Part shown: positions 37,504 through 49,393 of the stretch, in pieces
How the letters are laid out: the number at the start of each line of letters is the position of its first letter
Position numbering within the stretch: the first letter of the stretch is position 1
Origin: Ectocarpus siliculosus
Taxonomy: Eukaryota > Sar > Phaeophyceae > Ectocarpales > Ectocarpaceae
Assembly: GCA_000310025.1 (NCBI GenBank)
Contig: FN649751.1
Location: forward strand, 916,878 to 980,877
Length of the DNA stretch: 64,000 bases
Reading direction: 5' to 3'
Program-made: the position numbers and the translations under genes
The notes under the pieces: generated by a model
Databases searched by the model: none
The model's input: the letters and a program-made list of their open reading frames with translations, nothing else
Told to the model about the DNA's origin: nothing

Positions 37504-40402
37504 TCGGGCAGATTACGAGTGACAGAAGAAGCTTCCGGCATGTGGCTTCCTTAGAATGCAACATTGACGAGGTGCTGTGTACGTCGTAGTGTATTGGAAC
37601 AGACGTCCCACAAACCTCACAAACTCGCACCTGGTTCAGCGCAGAGCTGCTGGCGCGGCCCGGTCGAGATACGGGCGCCCTGGCTCGATCGGCAGCGACC
37701 TTTGCAAAATGCTTGGCTCGAAGCTCTTTGACTTTCTGGGAGCGCTGGACCCTTTTCCTGCATTCACACCCACCGATGGATGAAGCAAGGCCGGGGAGAG
37801 GGCGGCCAAGGTTTCACAAATTGGTCGGCCTAAACCATACCCGCTCACATCATTCACATCCCCAACTGTTCAGATACTCTTACCGTCGTGCAGGGGGTAC
37901 TCGGAATCTCAACATATGATTTCCAGACCTAACCAAGCGTGACCCTATTCCTTCCAAGGCTCGGATGGTGCGAGACGTTTCTGCCGATACGACATGAAAG
38001 CTCCAAAGGCGGTGGGATTTTCCATTTTGGCGTGACTGTGCTGTTTGAAGCGATTGCACCAGCCTGCCCGCAGGGGACTTACCTGCCCGATGTCATCCAA
38101 TTCATCCTTCCGCCAACAACCCTGCCTGGTAGTGCCGGAACGTCGACCCCCTGACTGTCTGACAAACTCCCTTTTTCTCTCTCTGCTCTGGTCATCGATG
38201 AACCTGCGGCCGGGGGTTCCGTGAAAGCTTCAGCGAAATACCCCCCCCCCTCCCGCGTGAAATGAGACCGATCCCCCCACCTGTGAGGTTTGGGAGTGAG
38301 TTTGTCGAGGTAGCGTTGGGTCCTGTGGCATGGAGCTGTGACGCTGCTACTGTACAGAGCATGGGGGTTTGCTGTGTGGTATATCCTATGAGCTTGGGGG
38401 CTTGGGTCCTACAGTACAGTTCACACCCTATCGGAAAAGTTCCAGATGGAGTATCACACAAGAAACGGTGTGTTCGCTGGGTGTGGCGCGCAGGAGCGCA
38501 AATAATGTATAATATAGTCGTGTGCCTGCTGAATGTGAAAATAAACATGGTTAGCCGGGATGGCGATCAATCCACGGCATATCTGGCTCTACACAGCAAA
38601 CGCAAAGATGATGACCAGCTTCTGGTTCTTTCTTGTGAAGAGTAGCCTGCACCGGCAATAACCTGGCACATCACCCCTTCCCGGCATCGTAGCGATGCGA
38701 GATCTGTGGTCTACGACATGCATTCACATGATGAGTACAGCCCCCCCGACAACGAGAATGCCTCAAACAAGGAATGAACCGCTGACGATAGGGTATGTTG
38801 TCACTACTGTACAATTGCCCGGTTATCACAACGCGAAGAACATGCGACGCAACGGTGGTTCACGTCGTCACGAATATTGTGAGGGTGACACAAGTCCAAG
38901 TTGTTGTAGCCCCCCGAACAAAAATGGCATATCTTAGACATAAAATGTGGGTCGAGTTCTACTGCAGCAGTGAAGAAAGTGACCTGGCCCGCCTGCCATG
39001 AGCGCATGTCCTCAACACTCGAAAAATGTTCAATATGGGAGATGGCTTGACATGCGAGCAGTGCCGACGGCTTCCGAGAATGTTCCGGTTCTCTTGTGAC
39101 ATATTTGCACGGGACAGAGTGGAAATCCGCCAGGCGAATCCTATGCAGTGCTTCGCGTGCTACGGCTGCGATAGGGAGAGAGAGGCCAATTGTGGGGACT
39201 CATGAAAAATGGCGGGCATCGCTGCCTAAACGAATGTTGTGGAAAAGAGAGTGCTTCCCGCGTCTTTCGCAGTCAGAGCAACACGATAAATGAATGCCTC
39301 CCTCCGAAGAGTGAACTCACCAACGATCTGGCATGGCTGTGTGAAAAAATGGAAGAGATTTCGACACCAGAAACAGAACCAGTGGAATGAACCCTTTGCC
39401 TCCCCAATCTGCAAGGTTTAAATTCAGAAATGCTCACACCAGTAGCAATAAAGGCCGCCTCATGATAGCACCATCGTACTTCAACAACGCAGGTGTGAAT
39501 TAAGCACTTAGTTGTACGCACTGCGTAACTGCTCCTGGTCGGGGATCTTCCTCGAAACAACAGCACACGAAAATAAACCTCACACCCAACAAGCGCGACC
39601 TCCGTGCCAACACACTCCGCACGTTGACCTTTTGTACAAGCCCACCAAGACTGTGGTACAAAGGATGTAAAATACAGGGTACACAAGGCAAGGCTGCAAA
39701 TAAAATTGGTCAGAGAAGCGCACCCGACAAACCCCTACAAACCACCCTGGAACATTATTCGGGAAATGTCAAAATAATGTTTCACGCGTATGTACCTCTC
39801 GCCTAAATATGCAACCACGAAAACCAGCTGCGTCCCTTCTTCAACTGTGCAAAATTCAATCCAATCAACAGTTCCCGTCCTTTGCATGACACCCCACCTA
39901 TCGTTGGGCCTTCAAGGCACACGAATACTTAAAATCACTAAGAAATCATAAAATCGACACAACAGCTGTATCTTCTCCTTTCGCCTTGAAACCTGCATGC
40001 GAGGTAAGCGGGCAGAAGCCAATGGACGTGCTACAAGGGAGGCCTCCCTTCAAGAACGCCTTGCCTGCTTGCCACGCAACATCCGCCCAAGAACACTTGG
40101 CAGCGTATTCAAAACATGTAAGCCTGTCTACATACTCCCGATAGATATGCCCCCCTCGATTTCGACACGGCTGCGTTCATGCTCCCCTCAACAGGTCGCT
40201 CGCAAAGGAAATTTTATCATAAAGCTCATGAAGAGATACAGTTGTGGAACAATCTACCCACAAAACAAGTACGTCGGACAGTACTGCATGCAAAGTTTTC
40301 ATACGAAACGTGAAAGCACAAAAAAAAGACCCACTCTCAGGCCTACACAGCACGCTCATATCGCCGGTATCTCCGCTGTCCATGGAAGCGGCCGTTGCAT
40401 TT
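37504..40402. other. Interval without a supported gene
   Basis: Frames such as 38262-38645 (plus, 127 codons) and 39686-39273 (minus, 137 codons) have no known domain and no consistent splice context. It should contain the 5' region of the orphan gene and the 3' end of the J-protein gene. Confidence 0.45.
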
Positions 40403-43400
40403 TCATCTCCCAAAAAAGCTCTTCAAGCTGTGCCTCCTGCTGGAGGTAGCGCTCCTGCCGCTTTCGCTTTGACCTGAAAAATTGGACATATTCCGGGCGG
40501 CAGCCGACACAAACGCGTTCAACACGTGTTCGACAAGAAACGGGCAGCGCCAGCATGGCGTCAGACGTGCGGTCTCCTGTCATACATGGAGAATATCTCT
40601 CATGCCCATCGTCGCCAGGCGCTGTCCACCTGAGGGGCGCAAATCGTCGATCCGACAATTAACCCAATCACGCTCCTTCAGATAACTGCCCCACGTATCA
40701 GTAAGAAGTAAAGCCTCCTTTCTCGGCGCACACGTACTTGCACGTTCGTACGTGCACGACGAGAACGCCAACCTCGTGGGTGGCACGATTTTCAACCCCC
40801 ACCCGCAACAACAAGAGTAAGGAAGTTTATCGCCATTTTCTCCATACATCATGCATGTTTCAGGGAAAAACAATACGTCGGGGGTAAGAACGAGTTAAGC
40901 GTCATTCGAAACCTGGGTCAATGGGTGCTCCAACTGCTGTCCCCAAGACTTTCTGGTCACGTACCTGCCGCCGACGGAGCTCGTTCACTTCCCGACGACC
41001 TACGGCTGCCGCTAGCGCTCGTCCCTCTCCCTTTGTACGATCCCCCCCCTGCCCGGTTGTTCACGTATTCTTGGACCTGTCGAAAAGACGGCGCGAGCGG
41101 GGTTCGAGAATGCATGTGGTGTTGGGGGGGTGGCGAAAGGGGCGTCGTTGGAGTTGGGTTCGTCGCTCGCATCTCGGCACATAGAGCGGCATGGACGGTG
41201 GGACCGAGAATGTGGACCACGCTCGCGTCACCCACTATGTTTGCCATCGTTGAGTTGGGAGAAAGGAGAAGCCCATCTCACCCATCTCCTGACCATGGTG
41301 TTGTATGATGTGCGGCACGTGTGAACCACACATGCGTGGGGTGTCGTCAAAATGTAAGTGTTATTTCGTACTTTGATAGATGGACGTAATATTGGCTCAA
41401 ATGCAGTCGATGAACCGCATTCCCGAGAGCTGTTGTACCTCACGTTGCGCAAGCGGGTGGAATCATAACAAGCACAGCTTGAAGTAGGCACGACAGTCTA
41501 AGAGTCGGGTTCCCAGCAGCAAACAAAGGCCAGCCCCAAAAAGGGGCCACACGATGCTGCTCTTCGACTCCTGGCCTATTGGCGCAATCACCACCTCTTC
41601 ACTGCACTGCAACAGCGCCCCATACAAACGGCACATAGACTTCACATGCCGCTTGTTGTCGGATGAATAAACTCACATTGGTCTCCCGCGTCCCGTCGGT
41701 GTTCACCACAGTCCGTTCCGTGCGGGCAAAGAGAGTCCTCGACCTCCCGTCTACCACCGTGTGGCTGGACATCATGGAGGCCCGTGTAGCTCCACCTCCA
41801 GCCCCTCGACTGCTACCACTGCCAACGCTAAAGCCGCGGCTCTGACCCCTGCCAGAACCTTCCCCGTCTACGCCCAAGCTGACCCCAGCGCCGAACATGC
41901 CTCCTCCCATAACGGTGGAAAACATGCGGTCCACCTCCTGCAAAAGCCCGCCCATGCTGCCGTCAGAGCCGCCCCGAGAATTGCTGCTGCTGCTGCGTCT
42001 GGGTCCCACAGAAGTCGGTGGTGGCGGCGCCCCGTCACGCGGCTTCGCCCCGACACGAAGCTGAAGCACCAACCCAGAACTACCGCGACTTAGACCGGGT
42101 CTCTCGTGATGCTGCGGCCGCTGCTCCTCCTCCTGCCCACGTGTCTCCTTCGGGTAGTAGGTCCCGTTCAGTCGCTCGGGCTGGGGAGGTACGTAACGCG
42201 TTTCCGTTGGGTAAGGCGTCTTCTTAGAGCCGCGGCGGAAAATACTGCGCCCGGAGGTTGTCGCCACTCTGCGCTCCGGGGTACGCGACTCGGTTGTTGC
42301 CACGCTGCGTTCAGGGGTACGTGGCTCATAACGGGCAACGGCAAGGTCCTGGTCGCCGTCCTCCGACTCCGAGCTATCCGAGGATTCCGAGCTAGGCGGG
42401 TAGGTGCTACGGGGCGCCCGGGTAGCCGGCGGAAGTGTGCTTGCGGGCTCGGAGCTTGGCGGGTAGGTGCTCGGCGGCGCCACGGCCGCCGGAGGCAGAG
42501 CGTACGACTGAGCTCCGTGGTGTGGGAACCCACCGCCGCCGTGATGGGCGACCATGCCAAGGGGCGCGACCGTGCCAAGAGGCGCAGCTGCCTGGTGCGG
42601 AAACCCGTTGGGGTAAGTGCCTGCCCCCCCCGCCGGGGGCGAATCCTGCTGCAACGCCAGTTCCGTCGAAGGGGGCGCCGAGGAAGGTTCGGGGGGTAGG
42701 GATGGCGCTACGAGAGCTGAAGCGGGAGCGCCGTAGCTGCCCGCGCCACGGTCATCGTAGTCGTACGCGCCCCAGGAAGGCGGCGCGTGCTGTTGGTACT
42801 GCTGTTGCTGCTGCTGAAAGGGATACGGCTGCTGGGCGAACTGGTTGCCGTAGGCGTAGGCGCTATCAGGCGGCGGGGGAAAGTGGCCGCCTTGATGGAA
42901 CTGTTGTTGATGCATGAACGGCGAGGGGGCCTGCTGGAACGGGTATGGCTGCTGCTGCTGCTGCTGCTGCTGCTGATGTTGCATCTATGTATCGAGGAAC
43001 ACGTGCGGGTAGGGAGGGGAAGGAAGAGGCATGTCCGCATTAATTGATTGCGCCTCGAGGAGAAATGGTGGTATGAATAGCTCAAGTTAAGCCTCCCATG
43101 TTGCTTGAGAAGAGCTCTAAACTCTCCGTGCCCTGCTACGGCAAGACTGCAACAGGACGAGGGAAGTGTGGAGTTTCCCGATCATGCCAGGCGACCGAGG
43201 CAACACCCTCGCCAAAGGCGTCGTCATAGTTCGAGATGAACCCATGCCGCTTTGCGAAGGACATCGTGCAAAAATCCGCCAAAACACAAATGCATAGTCT
43301 TCAAGGTCAACTCGCACAAAGGCTGGCATCTAGGAGTACCCCGCAACCAAGAGACGTACCGTATATGACACAAGATAACACACCCCCTGGACCGATTTTC

Positions 43401-45648
43401 AAAGCTCGATTACTCCACGACGAAGAGGATGCATAAATGAAACAATACGTTTTCGAACAGCTCTCGACGAGACGGTTCCAACGCCGCCGTTTTCGGCGCT
43501 GTGACTCTTCCTGCTGTTGAGAAATCGAGCTTTGAAAATCGGCCAAGGGGGTGTGTTATCTTGTGTCATATACGGTATGCTCGTGTAGAAAGCCGCAACA
43601 ACCGTGTCGGTTCGTAGCATACCGACCTGTACGGCACACTGCTTTCCCACACCTACCTCTGGCCAGCTGCGTGGACGTCACTCAGTATTGAAACGGGCGA
43701 TCACGCCGCAATAATACACGCCACGTGCAGCAACCACGGCTGGGCACCAACCGCCAAGAAAAAAACGTGGGCGAGCAACAAACCCCATCACCGCCCAAAG
43801 GGCAAGTGAAGCTCTCACCCAAGCCTGGTCGTAGCCACCACCAACGCCCTGGTCGTAACCGCCACCGACTGGCATGCCTTGCCATGCCCCTTCACCGCCG
43901 GGGACACCCCACCCGCCATGCGCTTGCTGAGAAGCAGGCGCTGGAGGGTAGGTGGGTGCAGCAGGAGGGGGAGTGGGCGCAGGCGGGGCGGTAGGGGCGA
44001 CGCCAGGGCTCGAGCGTTTGTCTGTTGCGGCGGAACCAGCCGTGCTAGCCGTCGGCGGGTGACCCTCGCGGTCGTACTTTTCTTTCCGCTTCGGATCTCC
44101 CAGTACAGCGTACGCCTGGTTGTGGGAACAGGAGAGCACAGTAGCATCACATGGGGGGTGCAGTAGCGAAGGACGTCTGAACTACCTAGCAGCAACAGTT
44201 GTTTACCTTTCCCATTATACGATTATACGGCACAGCAGCAGCACCACCTTTCCCATGACACGGCTGTCTCTATAAAACGATGATCGGACACCGCGAAGGA
44301 AGAGACTCTATTGCTGTAACGCTACGGAAATCCGCACGTTGACAACATCCAGACGCGTCAACGAAGACGATGCAGTGCTACCATATCCCGCTCCACAGGC
44401 AGCGAACGGCGGCGTGCCCGACAATCCCGTCCCATAGGAAACCAACGATACGTTCTCATTGCAGAGTTCATCCCGTTCAACGCCCCCCCCCCCGCGGACA
44501 CCCCCAGCCCTACTCCGAAATAGTTCACAGTTGTGTGCGCACCTCTGTGACTAGCCTGAACACCTCTGTTGCCTCCTCTCTTGTCTCAGGTGTGTTTTTG
44601 TCCTGTGTGCAGAACATAGCGGGCTTTAGCATCAGGAAAAGATGTTGGAATAACAACTTACTTGTTGTCGGCAAGTTGAACAGAGACGCTGAAGATTCTA
44701 CAAGAAAAACACTTGAGCTCGACACAGCAGTCGCGCTTCGAGCAGCGGCCATTCGAAAGAACACCGCCTGTGCAGTTCGACGAAATGTGACTGAAAAGCG
44801 GGAGAAGGGGAGACGTTCTGAACTCGTGAATTTCCAGAAAGTGCGGAGCAATCAGTTGCAGCATAGTTGTGTTCGCATTGGAGTGGTTAGCACCTCCCTG
44901 CTGCATCTGTAAGCCACTGCGTGCACTCAATCAAGACCCAGCCAGTCGCCGATCAATTGCCGATACTTCTGATGTTCAGGAGAAGAAACATGTCAATCAG
45001 GAACATCCCATGATCCTGAATGCAGGTTCGTTCGTGCAACACGTCACAGCAGCAGTGTTACAGGTGAAACACACACAACAGAGACACTTCAACGAAGCTG
45101 GGTAGGCAAATTCAACAGAACCGGAGAGGGCCTTACCATAGCCCTGGCTGTTTGCTTTCGGAAGGCAAGTACCTCGAAGCGAATAATCACACAACACTAC
45201 CGATCGATGCCCCTGACACACAGTAGTAAGGGGCTGCTTCAAATGGCGAGTTCAGTCCGCGGTCTGTTCTGTGGAACGCCGTTCCCGCCGATTCCCGAAA
45301 ACTCCGCCTTCCCGGCAAGACCCGCTAGATAGAGGATGTGCTGGACGCTGGACAGCAGGCAGCACCACGAAAAATGACCACGCCAAGAAATAAATTGAAC
45401 ACTAGAGCAACACTCCCCAGAAATTTGGCCCATACTGCGGAAGGGGGTTGAGGTTGAAGAAGGGTCGTAAGCGGCGCGCAGCCGAAGCTCCGCGTATCCA
45501 GTGTGCACAAAAGACGCACACATTTTCTCGTTGCCCCTCTCACCGGATGCCAAAAGAGCGCCAGCTTGCGGTACACCCTTTTGATATCCTCATCACTCGC
45601 ATCTCGCTCAAGGCCAAGAACATCGTAGTGGCACGGCTTGCCCGGCAT
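40403..45648 (-). CDS. J-domain (DnaJ/HSP40 class B-like) co-chaperone with long disordered middle
   Basis: J proteins stimulate HSP70 ATPase through the HPD loop. Exons (minus strand): 45648-45544, 44602-44543, 44115-43819, 42984-41677, 41076-40965, 40473-40403; borders and phases agree, giving 650 residues. The J domain (about residues 6-75) is split over three exons: [20 protein letters not shown], then ALFWHP with the D of HPD opening exon 2 ([20 protein letters not shown]), then [18 protein letters not shown]. Exon 3 is Pro/Ala/Gly-rich with GGGYDQ repeats. Exon 4 (436 residues) starts with a Gln run, is Gln/Pro/Tyr-rich, and ends in [14 protein letters not shown] and [18 protein letters not shown], resembling the C-terminal part of DNAJB6-type proteins. 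The tail is Ser/Arg-rich ([10 protein letters not shown]). An in-frame ATG at 45786 could add 46 residues through the (CT)n tract; I chose the ATG next to the J domain. A MITE lies in intron 3. Confidence 0.9.
43359..43575. mobile_element. TA-family MITE, best preserved copy, in J-protein intron
   Basis: It begins CCGTATATGACACAAGATAA and ends with the exact inverse, with TA outside each end (43357-43358 and 43576-43577). The inverted ends run about 55 bp, including CGATTTTCAAAGCTCGATT, with one or two mismatches. Length is 217 bp. TA duplication and short size fit a Tc1/mariner (Stowaway-like) MITE. It has no coding capacity. Confidence 0.9.
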
Positions 45649-45932
45649 GGCGCGCTCTCTCTCTCTCTCTCTCTCTCTGTGAGGCGCAGGCCAGGCAGGC
45701 GGTTGCACCAGCCCGCAAGTCGAAAGTCGGGGGCGCCGCAAGGTACTATTCACAGAAGAGGGGGCTCCATATGTGTCATCGTTCAAATCTGCAACCCAAA
45801 TTCGCGGGCAAGGGACTTGTCCTGGCTGTGCCTAATGTCAGCGTGTGTACGGTCAATCCCGGGTTTAGCTTCCTCACATTTCCAGCATACCCCACGATTG
45901 CATTCCAGCCATCTCCTTTATTTGTCTACACC
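45649..45932. promoter_or_regulatory. Compact divergent 5' region of J-protein and ankyrin genes
   Basis: Only 284 bp separate the chosen start codons of the divergent genes. A (CT)12 tract at 45655-45678 (GA on the J-protein strand) lies in the J-protein leader; such tracts often mark promoters and leaders, but function here is inference. Confidence 0.4.
45655..45678. repeat. (CT)n microsatellite
   Basis: Twelve CT units directly upstream of the J-protein start codon. Read on the minus strand they keep an upstream frame open as alternating Arg-Glu, which makes the J-protein start ambiguous. Confidence 0.9.
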
Positions 45933-48900
45933 ATGAGCCATGCGGATGCAGCAACTGTCAACAAGATGGTGGTTCTTGGCAAGGTAGACTATCTATCGCA
46001 TATGTCGAGAAGCTGATGAAAGCTGGAGCTGATCCTGATGGATGTGTCAAGGGGGTGCCCCACCTCGTCGCTGCGGCACGCGCAGGTACGAATGTCGAGA
46101 CCTGTGTTGGGCTCGGGTGGATTATCGGTCCAACATCCGTCGCACACCTACTACTGCTACAGCTGGTGTGTAGGTAGCAGGTACAGCAGTAGCACTTGCT
46201 GCGTACCTCTTTCAGCACACGTTACATCGGTCAGCTTCTCCGTGGTGAGGAGCTGCCACTCTACAGAGGTACACCTCGTTGCTTTCATGCGGTAGTCCTT
46301 TGCTGCCGTGCAGAGCGAAGAGAGGAAGCTCTTCGTCAGAGCTTCCCCAGATCCACATAACAACAAGAACAGACCGCCTACATCCACGTATCCCCGACCG
46401 GCCCGTAGCAGCCCGTAGACCTACAGGATGTATGTGCCTTTACTGCTGTAGGATACAATGTTGTGGCTCATTGATCCAGTACTTCCATGACATACGACGC
46501 ATCCACCGAGGTTGGAAGACGCCTTGTGTGACTTGTACATTTGACAGCTAATTCCACACCTGTGATAACCCAGACTACGCGTTCTTTCAACTTTCAAACG
46601 AAAGCTCTTCGGAATTCATGTGGTCCATTTAATTTTCGCAGTTGACAGTTTCGGACACCAAAAAAAGCTGAAACAAGGAAATATATTTTGAATTAAGCCA
46701 TCGTTCTGAGGATCGTTCCTGACAGTCTCGCCAGAACCCAAGATAAGGGGAAAATAATCAGATTTAACAGCGGAGGGAGGCTCGTGTTGTGGAAAAATTT
46801 GCCAACTTTTCGATTTAAGCAACTTTCTTCGAAACAACACACCAGGCACCACACACTGTTAGTGCACTGCCGCCCTCAGCGGTCTGTGGTGTTGAGACTG
46901 GGGACTATGTTATCCCAGGAACAGCTGATAAAAAAGGACCATGTATTGTATAAATTCGTCACGCAAGCCCCTCAGGCAAGCTGGTATTCGACACGCAAGC
47001 CCCTCAGGCAAGTGCCGGGAGCACACCGCTGTGTGCTCCCGGGGGCCCCGCACTTGGACCACAACCGCATACCTCACACCCATACTTCCCATACGCGTAT
47101 CCCCCACAGAGGATGCACAGATCGGACTCATATCCAAGTACCACAAACAGCCCCCCTACTTGATACGATGTACGATCTTGCAACCAATGCGAAAACGCAA
47201 TCAGCAAACATAGAAAAACACCCCTTGAGAAAACTTATTCAACGAAACTGGCTACGCATCCAACACAAAGCGTCTCCATCAGTTTATTCACGAATCCAAA
47301 GCGTTCGTCTCTGGAAATAATCTCAAACCGTTGACACAAAAGAATCATCCTCACAAAAGTACCCAACAATTATTTGTGTCAGAAAGGCGTCGGAACGAAA
47401 ACGGACATTTCTGGAAAAAACAACTTCCAAAAGAGTTGGTACCAAATCCTCAAACAAAACAAAAACTCAACTTCTTGACCAATCAAAACGAGAATTCGGA
47501 AAGCACAATGGCTCCAACCATTAATCGTCAAAACATGTCAAACCCTTCCTCCAATACCAAATCCTAAACAGCGCGCACCCGCTAATCGGTACCGTCGCTG
47601 TTGTCCAAGAAACGGTGGAAAATATAAGCAAGCATCCACGCAAACAGCCCCCCTGCTGTCAGCTCCCAAAATTCACCCCGAGCTAATATCTCAATGTCAA
47701 CAGTCCCCCCTGCTTTGCCGTTCACCTAAAACACAAATAGACAAGGCCAGAAAACGAACCAATTCGATTGCTGCTCACGCCCTCTTGAATCATGGTCATA
47801 CATGACATCCCCCCCTATGATTTTCGATGCAAGAGCAGCAAAACATGCGATACAAACCAAAAACATGAAAACACGTTACACTCATGGCATCAAACTCCGG
47901 AAAAATTCGTACCGTATGAAAACTGTATTTGCAACTGGAACTCCAAAAGCTACCCTGCTCCCTGAGCCACATGCCTTCACGCACGTCAAGCAACGCGCTA
48001 TCATCCCAATTCTTGCGCGCGGCCAAAAACACACCGCAGAGAGCGACCGCTTAACTCAGGACCTAACATAAAAAAAAAAAACCAAAAGTATCGAAACACC
48101 CTAAGCGCAAAACGCGACTGAACGTACTCCCGCCAAAGAATAGGGAAATAACATGAAGCATTCAGCTGCAAGGTAAAACGCGACTGAAAACATACGAAGA
48201 AGCAAGGAAAAAAAAAAAAAAAAAACCACCTGCTGCTTCCTATTCCACAGGTTGTGGCAATGCTTATCTTGTCGCAGCGAACATTTATTATCATGAAACC
48301 AAGTACAGAAGAAAAATTATTACGCACACGCCGTGGCACACGTGTTTTCTGCATCAAAGTGCACGGTGCGCTTGTAAGTGAAAAACAGTTGTTTTTTTTA
48401 ATAATTATACGAAGCCAAATGGCGAAGCTAAAACGTCCATGGCTGCTCGCAAAACCGAACAACGTCGTAAACGTTTCACATGATTTCCCACTTGGCTGTA
48501 ACAAGGTGAGGTCGTCGCTGTCACCGTGTCCTCCCCGTTCCCGGTCGACTCGAGGGCGCCACCGCTGCTGCCGCCGCTGCCATCGCCGCCGTTGCCGGTC
48601 CCCCGCCGCCACGACCGTCATGAGTTCCAGCGCCAACACGGCTGCCGGTAACGTCGCTGCTGCCGCCTCTACCACCGCCGCCGTTGTCGCCGCTGCCGCA
48701 GACGGGGCTCTGGCCAAAACCGCCGCTGCCGTCTTCTGCTGCCGTCGGAGCTCTGGCCGAAGCCACCACTCTCGTCGCTGCTCCTGCTGCCGCCGGTGTC
48801 GCCGCCGGAGCTCTGGCCGAAGCCACCACTCCCGTCGGGGCGGCCGCCGTTGCCGCCGTTGGAGCTGCCACTCCCGTTCCTGCCCCTATCGAAGGGGTAC

Positions 48901-49351
48901 GCCACCCCTGGTACCGCCCCCCGTCTCCTCGCGCCACGCGAAGATGTCTTACCGGGGTCGAAGGGGTGCGTCGGGGCTCCACTCCAGGTTTCATCTAACC
49001 CCTCACCCCCGTTCCCATCACCGCCGCTTTCCTCGCTGCTGCTGCGGCTGCTGCTGCTCACTTCCTCCTCAGTCTTCCCGGGATCAAAAGGGTGCGTCGG
49101 GGCTCCATTCCAGGTTTCATGCAACCCCTCGTCGCCGCCCTTGCGGCCGTCTGGACACCCGACGCCAACGCGGCGACCGGGGACGCCGCTGCTGCTGTCG
49201 CCGCTGCCGTTACCCCCGTCACCGATGTCGACGCCGTCGCCGCTGCGGCCGTCTGGACACCCAACGCCAACGCGGCGACCGGGGACGCCGCTGCTGCTGT
49301 CGCCGCCGCCGTTCCCCCCGTCACCGATGTCGCTACCGCCGCCGCTGCGGC

Positions 49352-49393
<42 letters not shown>

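Noticed and set aside
40357-40470. Alternative C-terminus of the J protein ending QRPLPWTAEIPAI
   Set aside because: It needs a different intron phase from the donor at 40965; the phase-consistent frame stops at 40403.
42106-42917. Plus-strand frames of 197 and 160 codons
   Set aside because: Arg-rich antisense reading of exon 4 of the J-protein gene.
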